The notes below the pieces were generated by a model. That model saw only the letters and a program-made list of their open reading frames with translations. It was not told where the DNA came from and searched no databases. Position numbers and translations under genes: made by a program. Shown here piece after piece: positions 1 through 11,208 of a stretch of 64,000 nt of DNA. How positions within the stretch are numbered: position 1 is the stretch's first letter; each line of letters starts with the position of its first letter. Origin of the DNA: Agelaius tricolor (taxonomy: Eukaryota; Chordata; Aves; Passeriformes; Icteridae); contig JALJCS010000029.1 in the NCBI GenBank assembly GCA_023055355.1, positions 496,001-560,000 on the forward strand. The letters are read 5' to 3'.

Positions 1-2586
1 ATTTTGCCTTTCTTGACTGGCTTGTCTTTCTTTACTTCTAGAAGGTTACATGAGGTCCTCCAACCTTGTCATAAACATTCGCATACAGTGGAAAGGAGTA
101 GAAGGTACATCTAAATGCACAAAACAGACCCAGAAAAATAGAGTTTTTTTACAGTCTTCTGTGAGAACAAGATCTCTTTGAACTGAGTAATGCTTTAACT
201 TTTAGTCCACTCATTACTATTATTACAAGTGTTTGGCCTTTAGTACATAGCCTTTGAAATCATCCAGCCCAATATTTTTGGCTAATTTTTTTTTTATTTC
301 TCTCAGGGACTTTGTTTCTTAAGGAACAGTCCAGAGCAAAAGCGTCCACGGTAGAGTTATGCTGCCATAATAAAAGCGTCATAAATTCTGGTACAGTTTG
401 TGCTGGTAATAGGTCTAGGAAAGAAAGGTTTTACATCTTTTTTGACTTTCAAATGTAACCATTATTTGAAACAGTTAAGAGTTGGGCTTTCCCCCCCTCC
501 AAAATACTTCTCTCTGGAATGTTACTCAGGGATTACACATAAAAGCTCACCCCGTAAAATATGTTGTGGATAATCTGCAGTAAGCGCAGCTTAGCAGCTA
601 GAGATGATTATGTGGGTTAAATGACATTCCTTCTGCGGTGATGGAAACTCTGTCTACGCAGACATACTCAACAAAAGTTACCATGGCTTAGCTCCTCTCC
701 TAAACTTCATGTGCATTTTAAAACTTTCCAAGAAGGTGAATTCAAGCTCCTTCATTGCTCTGTGCTGGAGTCCCAAGAAAATATCAGTGTGCTTTTTGTC
801 CTTTACAGCTGTCATTGCTTAGCTCTTGAACATGAGACTCTCTCATGACTGATGAAAGTTGTCTAGTTAAGAGTGGGTCAAAGACACGCTCCTGCTCTAG
901 AAGGAGATGAGAAGGTTTCTGCAGTCTTTGTCATCTCTACTGCTTGTGATTTCTAGACAAAACCAGTGGGAAGTTTTCTGAAGGCAGTCCAGAAGCTGGC
1001 AATATGGACAGCTTACAACCAAACACTTGCTGCACTGCTACCACGGTGATACCAGGAAGGACTTAAAAAATTTAAACGGGCAAACAAAGCAGTTGGAAGG
1101 AAAAGAACATTAACCATTATTCCATGCTTCTAATATATCCTCCTTTAAGTCATCATTTTCCTGCAGTTTAACGGCTTGCCTTGGTATCCCTCAAAAGGAA
1201 ATCTGAGACAGAGTAAGCTTTTGAATGCAGTAGATGTGACACGTGCAGGCCAAGTTGCCTTTGTTGACATCAAATGCCAGTTATGCTTGAGCTACCCTTT
1301 GCTTAAGGTACTTCGCTTACACTAAGAATTTTACTCATCATTGAGCAAATTTTGCTGTCATGATTGAGTAAATTTTATTCATGATAGAGTGAATTTTACT
1401 GTCACTCAGAATTTTACTGTCATGATTGGCATGGAAACTTTTCAAGGAAAGCTCTGGATAGCAATGTTTGTGAAAAAACAGTATTTTATCTCCTGTATTT
1501 GTGTGAAGCAGGTAAGCCTTTTGCTGTCACCAGTGTTGCTTACCCTTTCATGTCATATCCCTCTTCATATCCATATTCTGCTGAAGGCTTATTAATCTAC
1601 TTTAAAATTGGCACGTGGAATAAGACTCCTTTTCCTTTTTGAAAGCTAATGTCATTTGACCTACTGACAGTAAATAATTCATTAATTGTAAGTCCCCAGC
1701 TAGCATCTTTTACGCATATTCTAACCTTCTAAAGAAGTAACAAAAACACTCTCCAATACTTTGCTTTCTTAAGCACACAAAATGCTTCCCTCCTTTGCAG
1801 TTGGCATTGTAAAATGAACCACATCTCTGCAGTATTTTAACGTGCACCATATTTAACCAAGTAATTCAAAAGAAATAAAAAGCAGCCCCTTCGATTTGGA
1901 AATATTTTTGAATTGTTTTTGAATATACAAAACATACCCTTACCGTACGCATTGCATGCAGATTTAATCGTCGTGAAAGCAAACCCTATGTTTCTGTTCG
2001 GATCGCAGGGTTTTCCAGTTTCCACAATTGTTCTTGGCACAGTTTTCTACTTATGTGACTGTTAGGACACTCACAGGTACTTCTAAGGTACTGTAGTAAG
2101 CGGAGAAGGAGGAGAGGTTGTGCCTTATTTCTGGCTTCCTTTGGTTTTCTTTTTGGTTTTCTTCCTCTTGCTCTTTTTCATGTCACCTTTCTAGATACTG
2201 TGATTTAGATTTGCAGTTTACTAAGCTGTGCTTTCTGTCTGGAATTCTTTGAAATTCCGAGAGGAACCCCACCGGTAAATATGCATCTTTTTATGATTTG
2301 CTAGCTACATAGAAAATCTTCCTGCTGCTCTAAAAGGCTTTTATTTGATATGCATTTTTATCACCATTCCAATGAAAAGTTCCTCTATTCACTGCTTTTG
2401 TACTGGATTCAGTTCAATGTGCGCTAACGGTGCAAAAAAGTCCTGCTGGAAGAAAGGATCTGCATACCAATTGACCAAGACACGGGCTACAAGGGTCTTG
2501 GAAAGGTTCAAAGTTTCTCTACCTTTCTGGCAGTCTGTCTTCACAGCAGGACTTGATGAGGGATTTTGCTGGCGTTTCTTTGACAG

Positions 2587-2640
2587 AAAGCAATAACAAA
2601 GCAAGCAAAATGGAGCAGCAGAAGAAGATAGCAGCAAAAG
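2587..2640 (+). other. Candidate exon A (weak)
   Basis: A 54-bp block lies between a pyrimidine-rich acceptor ending in ACAG (2583-2586) and a GTACAT donor at 2641. In one frame it is open, starts with 2 nt and ends with 1 nt, and contains an ATG at 2610 followed by a Gln/Lys-rich run. Its end phase matches candidate exon B at 3163-3348 on the same strand. An identical copy lies at 60661-60714. I do not recognise the product, and short splice-like blocks arise often by chance. Confidence 0.2.
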
Positions 2641-3162
2641 GTACATTATCCCCTCTGTTATTATCATTGTCGAAAGAGATTTTTTCTCGCCATGTTACAT
2701 CAAATACCTTAGTAGAGCTAAAGACTAGAAAAACGCAGCTCTGTTCTGGTTCATTAAAAGCAAAGCCATCTGTGGACAGAAGTGCCCAGCGTGATGCTGG
2801 GAACTCCTAGCTGGTTTCAGTAAGCTGTCTGGAGAACGGCATTTTCGGTGGGCTTTACTAGCGTGTCTGTAAGGAGGGGGAGTTTATGTGCAGCTTTGAG
2901 CCCTGAGAGTGCCATAGGCAAAGAGACCCATCGTGTAGCTCTCTGACCAGCCACAGCACGCTGAGGCATGATGGATTACTCCCAGAGTTCACGTGGTAGA
3001 AAGGTTTTCTGCCCCCGTGAAGGACGACACATCCATTTGCTTGAATAGAGCCATTCTGTATGTTACAATGGTAACTTGAATTCATCAAGTTTGTGCTATT
3101 TGTACAATGGCAGTGAGCTTGGATTCTTAAGCTTCTCGTGTTTGACCTGTTTCCTGTTTCAG

Positions 3163-3348
3163 TAAATAGCAAAACTTCCAAGGACTGCAGCGACAAGAAG
3201 ATGAAGCTGCTAGCGTATTTCAAATGTTTGCCTAATAAAATGGTGATTTTTGCACATATTCGCAATGGAAATTTACGGTACCGAAACACCAGCTCTGCTC
3301 AGGGCAATTCTGAAATTGACTTGAGCTCTTTCCCGTGTTTCTTAGCAG
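3163..3348 (+). other. Candidate exon B (weak)
   Basis: A 186-bp block (62 codons, phase 1 to phase 1) follows a good acceptor (pyrimidine tract ending TTTCAG at 3162) and precedes a GTGAAC donor at 3349. It is open in the frame set by candidate exon A; joining the two makes a continuous frame through a Val codon. The encoded peptide is basic and serine-rich with no domain I recognise. The other copy (61237-61422) differs at 3214, 3224 and 3256, and all three changes alter an amino acid (A to V, K to N, H to R). It could equally be non-coding. Confidence 0.22.
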
Positions 3349-4154
3349 GTGAACTGAGATACTTCTAGCTTCCAAGGCAAGGCCTTTGACAGCAGCTTCA
3401 AAAAGGCCCAGGCTGTTGGATGAAAAGGTGAAAAAACTGAGGGAAATGGGGGGAAATTTCACTTCTGGTTTATGTCATAGATTCAGCCAGATGATCAACA
3501 AGCATTAGTTTGATGAGGTACCAGCGCAGTCTTTCACTCTTGCAGATCCCCAAAAGCTTAACCATCCAGCAGCTTCTTCCTTGCAACAAGTGCCCCAGCC
3601 AAAAGCCAGGCCTGGCCGTCACCTTCTCCTCGCAGCCTACAAACTCTGCCAAACGTACCGGCGATTCTCACTTTCGTTCACAGCTACATGGACAAGCACA
3701 TCCTCTCCATGTCTCCGAGTCCTTAGTGAAACCAAACAGCGGTTCACCTTCAAACAGCTCAGTGTGCCAGGACAGAAAGATTTCACTGGCCTGTCCCCTT
3801 GCTTTTTCCTTGCAGCCTTTTATTTTCAGAGCATACACCGAGGCATTGCACTTTGCTTCTCAGCTGAATGCATTGCCACATTGCTGGAGTCCCACACGTC
3901 CATCTCCTTCTCGCACTAACTGCTTCTGTTGAAACATGCTGATGTGATGTGCTTTCCTGCTCAGCTATTAACACAGTCACATTCTATGTCCTGCTTGCAG
4001 TCTGAATCTAAAAGGAGACGTTTCTGACTATGTCTCACAGACACAGATGGACCAGGATGAAAAGGTTGCTTGGACCTTGCCACTTACGTTTGAAAACATC
4101 CATTCACTCCACAATCAAGAGACACCTTTCTTTGCTTTACATCCTGCAAACTTC

Positions 4155-4155
4155 A

Positions 4156-4189
<34 letters not shown>
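4155..4189. repeat. AC dinucleotide microsatellite
   Basis: This is a run of about 16 CA units. The copy at 62229-62263 is the same length but pure, because base 4157 T is A there. Confidence 0.95.
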
Positions 4190-4194
<5 letters not shown>

Positions 4195-4309
4195 GAGCTA
4201 CGCACTTTCTTTCTTTCTTTCTTAGCTGCACACACTCACCTATTTCCCACCTTGACCTCTCTACCACTTCTCCTTCGGCCTTGCTGTGCATGGATATTTC
4301 CTGTTAAGA

Positions 4310-5515
4310 TACCCATTGTGTTGCCTATCCCTCCCCCACATTGCCTTGCCTTTCCTACCCAATCTTGCATTTCCTTGTCATTGCTGACAATTCCTTTCTT
4401 TTCCCTTGCCTTCCTGACCCATGCATGTCCTTCCCTTGCCCTTCATACCAACCCAGTGCCTTGTATTGACTTGCTCACCTCTCCTTCTTTTCCTTCCCAT
4501 TTGTCCAGCTCCAATCTTTCATTTCCTTCTCCTTCTAGGACTCTTATTGCCTTGTCTCCCTCTCTTTTGTGTTGCCTGGCAAAGCCACCACTTGTCTGGC
4601 CTTGTCCTTGAACCCCTTCCTTGCCTTGCATTACCTTGCTCACCAGTCCCCCACCTGGAATTCACCACCTCTCTTTTTGTGGAATCTCTTCAACATGCAT
4701 TGCCCTGCCTGCTTCTCCTAGGATTCTCCAGGCTTCCACTGGCTATTTTTTCTCAAGGCCCAGCGTTTCAGGAGCTTGTGAGAAGAAGCCTGGAGGAGGC
4801 CACGTGCAAGCACACCTATCTGTCCTGACAGCTTTCTTCTGACATCTATCCTTCCATGTCTTGAATTTTGGACACAAACTTCATCTTTCACCCTTGGGCT
4901 TCAGGGGCAGAATGACAGTTCTTTTGCATACAAAGGAAAGCAGGCAACCCAAGTGTCTTAGGTGCAGATTAGACATGACCCATGCAAGATCAAGGCTGGA
5001 CAGAGCGGTCCGTCCGGGCCGCTTTTGTGTACCAGCAATCTTTGAATGGACCTGCCACTTGCCTTGCATTGGGCAACCAACCAGTTTCCTTGCCATGCCC
5101 TGCTCATTCTCCATTGCTTTGCATTCCCTTGCATACCCATGCCTCACATTTGACCTGCCTGCAGTTTTCCTACAGGGCTTGGCCTTGCCTAGCCCTTCTG
5201 GTTACCATTACCTCCTATGCCCAGCCTTGCCTCTAACTTCTGGCACTTGTCTCACCTACCACTCCATTTGCTTTCCCCTCACGGCTTCAGTCTTGCCAAC
5301 CTGTCCCTTGACTTGCCTACAATTGCCTACACTTGCTTTGCATTGCCTTACCTGCATGGAAGGCAAGGCAAAGAGTGGTAGACAAGGCAAAGCAAAGCCA
5401 GGAAGTTATTGGAAGGGCTAGGCAAGGCAGACATAGGCAAGCAAGCAAAGCTAGGGTAGGGTAGGCTAGGAAAACTAGGCATGGTACTGGAGGCAAGGCA
5501 AAGCCAAGTGACTTG
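4310..5515. repeat. Degenerate CCTTGCC-rich tract with strand switch
   Basis: From about 4310 to 5345 the plus strand is dominated by variants of CCTTGC, TTGCC and CATTGCC. From about 5356 to 5515 it is dominated by the complement, GGCAAGGCAAAG. The switch lies in 5346-5358. This is an eroded low-complexity or minisatellite-like array with an inverted end. It generates long spurious open frames on both strands, which I do not annotate as genes. It recurs at 62384-63589. Confidence 0.75.
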
Positions 5516-6903
5516 GAGTGCCTTTCCTTGCTTGGGAAATAAAAGATACGGTGGCAATGTTGGTAGGGCTGATGATAAGGTATCGTGGGAAGGTATAGTA
5601 CAGCAAGACATTTCTGTCCTGGTCCTTTCTGTGTAGGAGCCATTGTTGGACCGAGTCAGTACCGGACGTGGTATGCAACTTTTGCTCGGTAAGTTCCTGA
5701 AGGAGAACAGCAATGCTTTCTCATGGGAAGGAAAGAACTTAGCCCCAGTGTTGGAGGTGCAGATAAGAAGCTGTGTCGTGCAGCTTAAGGGCGGCAGCAA
5801 CTTTCTATGCTGGCATATTTGGTGTGGAAGCACTGACTCAATTTGTACAATCATGGAGTCGGTATCCATCTTTGGAAGGCAGTCTCCTTCCTGCAAGAAT
5901 CCATTTGGCATGTGTTTTCCACTTTCTCAAGGCAGCCTTCTTTAAATTCTGCCAGCACACTTCTTTTGGACAAGGTAAAGAGCTGCGCTGGGTCTTGGTG
6001 TGCAGCCTAGCTAGTGCCCCGCACAGGTAATGCCCAATAACAGTGGTCTGACACCTTTGTAGAGGATCAGGCCCTGGATGCTTTGGATTTTGGAGGAGGG
6101 GATGCCATTTCTTTTGAGATGGGCTTCCAGTTCCTCCTCCCTTTGGCAAAGTTTGGGTGGCCACTTTGGGTGGTCTCAGTGAATTGAAAGGCTTTTCCCA
6201 ATAGGCAGTTCTCTGGGTTCGAGTTGTTGAACTGTCAGTGGCAATGCAGAGGCCAGGCCAGGCCTCTGCAGGACAGGTTTTTGTCCCTTGTAGCTTTAGG
6301 GACTGTGTGAGCAGTCCCTGGTGCCATCCCATTTGGATCCTGACTCTGAGAGATTGAAGGCTTACGGTGGTACCTAGAGCTGAGAAGGAAAGTGGCGATA
6401 GCAGGGTGCACGTTTATAGTTTGATGGGTGCAATTGAAATTGTAGGCAGCAAAGAGCTTTCTCCACCAACAGTTTTGCGAGCTCGGCCAACATTTTCAAG
6501 TTTGTTACCAGGCTCTGTGAGAGAGAAAAAGTTTGTTAGGGCAGAAGATCTGGTGTCGGCCTTTGAGTGTGGGGCAAAGAAGAGTATCCACACGGAAGGG
6601 GAAGATCGGTGAAATCTGTTTGTCCTGACACAGTTGATTGGAGAGCAGGGACGTTTCTGACTTGGCTGGGTCCTGGGGGTGGTTGTGAGCTGGGCTCGGT
6701 GCGTGTCCTGGTTTTGTGAGTTGACAATGCTGTGGTGTGGTTATTTAGAAGAGCGCTGACAGTGCCCAGGAAAAAGACAAGCACTTTTCTAGCCCAGCCC
6801 CGTTCGTGTGGGAGCAGTGTAGGGACAAGAGCTCCGCTGTGGATCCTGGCTCTCGGGTACTGACAGAATGGGATCCTGCATGTAGCCCAGAAGGAAGAAG
6901 AAT
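5516..6903. other. No recognised feature
   Basis: Apart from the left duplication copy ending at 5926 for lack of window, I see only short open frames without recognisable domains, no RNA gene and no clear mobile-element ends. Confidence 0.5.
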
Positions 6904-7315
6904 TGTCGTGAACGGCGGGAGAAATGCGACACACCATATGCGTGAATGGCAAATCCCAAAGTTTATTGAAAACTCACACATATTTATATTGGTGTTAATG
7001 AAGCTTATACATATTGCAAAAGCTGAGTTCATTATTGGTTAAAGCACACTTGGATCAACCACACCTACTTCTATCTTCTAATAATTATTTTGCTTCTATG
7101 TTTGCATTCTTCCAGCTTCTCTACCTAAGATATCTACATTTTCTGGCAAGCGATTTTCTCCCCCGTCTTCCCGTTTCAGAGAAGGTCACTGTGACCTTTG
7201 TCAGCGATTGGACACTGGTTGCTTAGTTCCCAGCTTGTATCCCCTATCCTTATCCATCGGTATCACATCGAAATGTCCTTTCTCAGCTAACCAATTATCC
7301 AAAAAGCTCTCTACA
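6904..7315 (-). mobile_element. Solo LTR, ERVK/ERV2-like, with 6-bp TSD
   Basis: The element is 412 bp, begins TGTAGA and ends ACGACA when read on the minus strand, and is flanked by the perfect 6-bp direct repeat AAGAAT (6898-6903 and 7316-7321). On the minus strand it has a TATA-like AATATAAATATG and an AATAAA signal about 70 bp before its 3' end, in the expected U3-R order. The 6-bp target duplication fits ERV2/ERVK-type integrases. No internal sequence is adjacent, so it is a solo LTR. Confidence 0.88.
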
Positions 7316-7321
7316 AAGAAT

Positions 7322-9621
7322 CATTGCATTGTTGGCTGCACAGTTTAGAAGCTTCAAAATAAAAGGCAATTGCAGCATGGCCTCTTCATTTTAGAAAGTT
7401 TTCTGGGCCATCAGCTGCTCAACATGTAACTTGCACCCACTGAACTGCATTCAGCTTCCTGGAGATATGCACTTTCCCTCAAGATCTAGGTACCATCTTG
7501 CACTCGAACGCTTGAAGATCCCAAACCGCTTCAAAATGTCCAGCGGCTGCTCTCAAAGAAAAAGTCCTACAACAAAAAGGCAGTGCTGGCCATAACGGTC
7601 CCTTTGCAGTCTGTCAACCAAACGAAACATACTAGCGATTCTCACGTACTTTCTCAATGATACATATACGTGCATCAGCACATTCTCTCAAAGTGACAGA
7701 GACTATCGCTACAGCCAAGCGTTTTCAGCTGCACTTCTGACTGACAGATGTGCCAGGACAGAAGGCATTTGCCAACCTACCCTCTTTCCTGTGCAACCTG
7801 ACATTGGCAGCGCAAATATTTTCACATTCTTTCATTGTGGCCATGTCCAAAGCAGCTAAAGATCACACAGGTGGAAGTGTCAAGACAGAAGATGTTCTCA
7901 AAGTAACTCCTTTTTTTTCTAAACAGCTTTTAAACTGCGCACAACGCTTTGTATCTTCTTTCCCACATAGACCTGCCCTCACTTTTTCACACTCACATCT
8001 TTGTTGCAAACATCCAGCAGATGTTTGCGTAGAAAAAGGCTCTAGAAATAAAAGCGAGACTTGGGCTGCACCTTCTGCCTGCCCTGTGTAAGCCACATCA
8101 AGCTCACCAGTGCGCTCTGTCCTTCCCTTTTCCGCTGCAACTACCATTGTGTTCTCTGGATCTCGGAACCTAAAGGTAGGCACATTGGTTTCCACAGAAG
8201 GGCCATAGGTAGCGGCACAAATAGCTTTCACTGAACTTTAATCCTTACCACTGCCACCATGAGTTTGGTTGGTAGGCCAGTAGGAGTCATGCTCCTTTTA
8301 CAGCTGGTATGCGGCAGCCACCAGCCCAGTGCTCTTCGACTCTTGTAACCAATCCTGCTTTTACTCTCCCGGAGGGGATTAGGCATCTGTTTCTCACACA
8401 GATCATTGTGGCAGCAGCCAACGGCTCTAGTGCGCTGCTTCTGCCAAAAGACACTGGGGCCAGGCACTTACCTTCTCAGCACTACGTAGCCCCGTATTCT
8501 GCGTCTCTTGTCGTCCAGATCATACCGCAAAGCGTTTCACAGAGAAAAAATGTGCCAGGACAACAGCTTGGCTGAAGTGTACCCCTGAAACTGGTGGAAG
8601 TTTGTATTTGCACCACATTCAAGGGGCAGTCCTCTTTCCTATACAACCTGCAAACTGCTGTCTGTTCCCAGTGCCCTCTGCCCGCTCCTTCTTACCTTGA
8701 AGTACCATGCCAAAGAGGGCTCTGTGCTGAGGTCTCAGAAGAAGAGGGAAGCAGATGTGTTTGTAAAGTGGACTGTCTGTTAGTCACTTCCCTCTTCAAA
8801 GCAGCGTGTTCCATGCCAAGCAGACAACAAAGCAACAAAAGATGAGTGTGACTCTGCAGTCAAATCCTGCAATGTTCCCAGAAGTGAATTTCTCTCTTCT
8901 AGAGGACTGACTTGTATGAAGTGGCGTGGTTGTTTCCTTCCATTAGAAGGGCAACTCATCTAGCCAGGCTTCATCACCCCCTGCATCTTTTGGGGTAGTT
9001 CTTGGAAGAAAATAGATAGCAACTTTTCCACTCCACATGATTCATGTTTCATTCTCTTCCTTCTGTACTTCAGGGAACAAGCTATCAATTCCCTACTCTT
9101 TCTATGAAAAGGCATGAAGCTATTAGTTAAATTCCCATAGATATAATAAGGAATCAAAGTCTTTTATGCCTGAAGGGCAGGCCCTTATGGTATGAAAAGT
9201 ATGGATTGTCAAGGGTGGAAGAAGATCTGTATGAAAAGGGAGAAAGCCCAGAAGCATGCAGGGATTTTCAGGTATGAAAGGGAAAACGACATTAAATTGT
9301 CAAGGGAAAGAAATTGAAAGAGGCAGGAGGGAGAAGGGAGGCGGAGGAGGCAAATGCTGCCTTTGAGGCAGCTGACACAAGGACCGTCGGCCTCATGAGC
9401 AAACAAGAAAACCAAATGAAACTTCACAGCAATCTCATCCACAACTTAGTGGACAAATGCGCAAACCCATTTCTTCATTTATTATGTGTCTAATATATAG
9501 AGAGATGTTCTTCATTCTGACAGAATTTTCAGGGAGCAAGCTAGTGTAAGGCACCTGGAACCAATGGTGTATTGGAAATGGCCAACATGCAGAACACGCT
9601 CCATCCTGAACGCTACCACAG
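7322..9621. other. No recognised gene; degenerate repeat traces
   Basis: The stretch has no convincing gene. Around 7515-7800 and 8475-8660 there are motifs resembling 3545-4150, such as a shared TGTGCCAGGACA core at about 7748 and 8551 versus 3767. This suggests old diverged duplicates. Confidence 0.4.
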
Positions 9622-10006
9622 CAGAATCACAGGATCATAGAATGGCTGGGGTAGACAAAGACCTTAAAGGCCATCTAGTTCTCTGACATGGGCGGGGACA
9701 CCTTTTACTTGCTCAGGTTGCTCAGAGCCCCATCCAGCCTGGCCTTGAACACCAGGTTGGGGTGTCCATAACTTCTCCAGGCTCTCTGTGCCAGTGCTTC
9801 ACCACCCTCACAGGGAAGAATTTCTTCCGAGTATCTAATTTCAACCTGCCCTCTTTCATTTTGAAGCCATTGCCCATTGTCCTGTCTCCAGAGTTGCTAA
9901 TGAAGAGTCCCTCTCCTGCTTCCCTTCAGATATTGGAAGGTGTTGTGAGGTCTCCATGCAACCTTCTCTTCACCAGGCTAAACAGCCCTAACTCTCTCAG
10001 CCTGTG
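9622..10006 (-). mobile_element. CR1 LINE fragment, 3' end
   Basis: The start reads as the reverse complement of a CR1 3' tail (ATTCTATGAT-type end), followed by the typical 3' UTR and end of ORF2 in reverse orientation. It is 5'-truncated, as nearly all CR1 copies are. The solo LTR at 10007 inserted at or near its 5' edge. Confidence 0.88.
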
Positions 10007-11208
10007 TGTCATGGCTTGACACTGGCACAATGCCAGTGCCCCCTGAGTATACTCTCTCCCTGGTTTCTGCTGTGAGATGTGACCAGGAATAAGCAAAGCA
10101 GGCTCCCACTTAGGAAAAAAAAAAAATTATTAACTAAACTACAAGGGAAAGGAAAAGAAAAAAAAAAAAGAAACACACAAGGAAAATGAAAACTTCACAA
10201 ATACATCTCCTCCTCCTCCTCCCCAAATTCCCAATACAATACATCCCCAAATCTTCGACTCTTGGTCCAGCACCACCCTTCAGAATACTCAATCCTCAGT
10301 TCATCAAGAGGAGAAGAAGTCTTTCTTGTGCCAATGGTGACCTCTTCCTTTCATGTCCACTGCTCTCACCACTGAACAGAGACCAGAGCTGCTTCTAGGG
10401 TCGACTTTTAAGGATGCTTCGTCCCACTGCAAAAAGGCACAGTCTCAACTTTGGGACATCTGTCCCCCCCATATTTTTCACCCCCTGGGGCCGAGGGGTA
10501 CCCACACCGAAACCTCTTGGTCCTGAGGCATTGCCTCCCCCTAGAATGCAGTCCCTGTATCACAAGGAAACATGGCTCTGTCCATGGCTACACACAAAGA
10601 GTCCAGCATAAGCTACTCCATCATCTCTTCCATCTGCCTTCTTCTCTATTTCTCTCGTGGCCCATTTCCTCTTATCTCCTCTATATCTCTCTTCTCATTC
10701 AACTCCAGGAGGATTAGCATTTTTCCATCATCCAAGAAAAGGGTTAAAAATCTGAGGCTCTGTCTGTCCAGAACTCCCATGGCTGCCCTGCCAGGCACCT
10801 TCTTGCACTCCCCTCTTCTCCTTCTCGGCCGGCCAAGAACAGGCACCAGCTCTCTCTCTATCTCTCCTGGGGGGGCGGGGGGGGGCTGCCCGATGCCTCT
10901 CAGTGCTCCTCCACCCTTCCATCCTGCAGGGGCCTTCACCTCCCTTCTGGCCAGGGACCCAGCCTACCTCACCGGGCCGGGTGGCTTCCCCTGCCCCGCC
11001 CAGCCCGCAGCCAGGCAGGGGAGATCTGAACCTTTCCCTGACCGGAACCCAAGAGAGCCTCCCAGGGGAGAGCCCTGCTTTTAACCCCGTGTTCTCAGAG
11101 GCGCATCCAATGTCCCAATGGCCACCTTAGGTGCCAATATTAAAATCTGAACATCCATTGGCCTCACCACAGCATCCCAGAAAACACATTTCCTGTCAAA
11201 CCACCACA
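10007..11208 (-). mobile_element. Solo LTR, 1.2 kb, with 5-bp TSD
   Basis: The element is 1202 bp. On the minus strand it begins TGTGGTGGTTTGAC and ends CATGACA. It is flanked by the perfect 5-bp direct repeat CTGTG (10002-10006 and 11209-11213). The plus-strand left part has A-rich runs at 10117 and 10158. The central part is GC-rich with a G run near 10870. The 5-bp duplication fits ERV1 or ERVL-type integration. No coding sequence is attached, so it is a solo LTR. Confidence 0.87.

Larger units (their letters stand above)
1..5926. repeat. Left copy of a long duplicated segment (58,074-bp spacing)
   Basis: This stretch aligns without net indels to 58075-64000 at a constant offset of 58,074. 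By eye I find 13 substitutions, at 1944, 2336, 2862, 3214, 3224, 3256, 3384, 3595, 3680, 4091, 4157, 4295 and 4481, about 0.2 percent. Both copies are cut by the window edges, so the true unit ends are unknown. A tandem array with a 58-kb period is the simplest reading. A dispersed segmental duplication or an assembly duplication is also possible. Confidence 0.97.

Noticed and set aside
4030..4611. Open frame of 193 codons (and 186-187-codon frames at 4861-5421 and 5348-5911)
   Set aside because: They consist mostly of Leu/Pro/Cys/Ser-rich translation of the AC and CCTTGCC-type low-complexity tract on both strands.
1..5926. Overlap of the ends of a circular molecule
   Set aside because: A circular molecule of 58 kb read past its end would give identical copies. 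Thirteen clustered substitutions and eukaryotic repeats argue against it, though sequencing error cannot be fully excluded.
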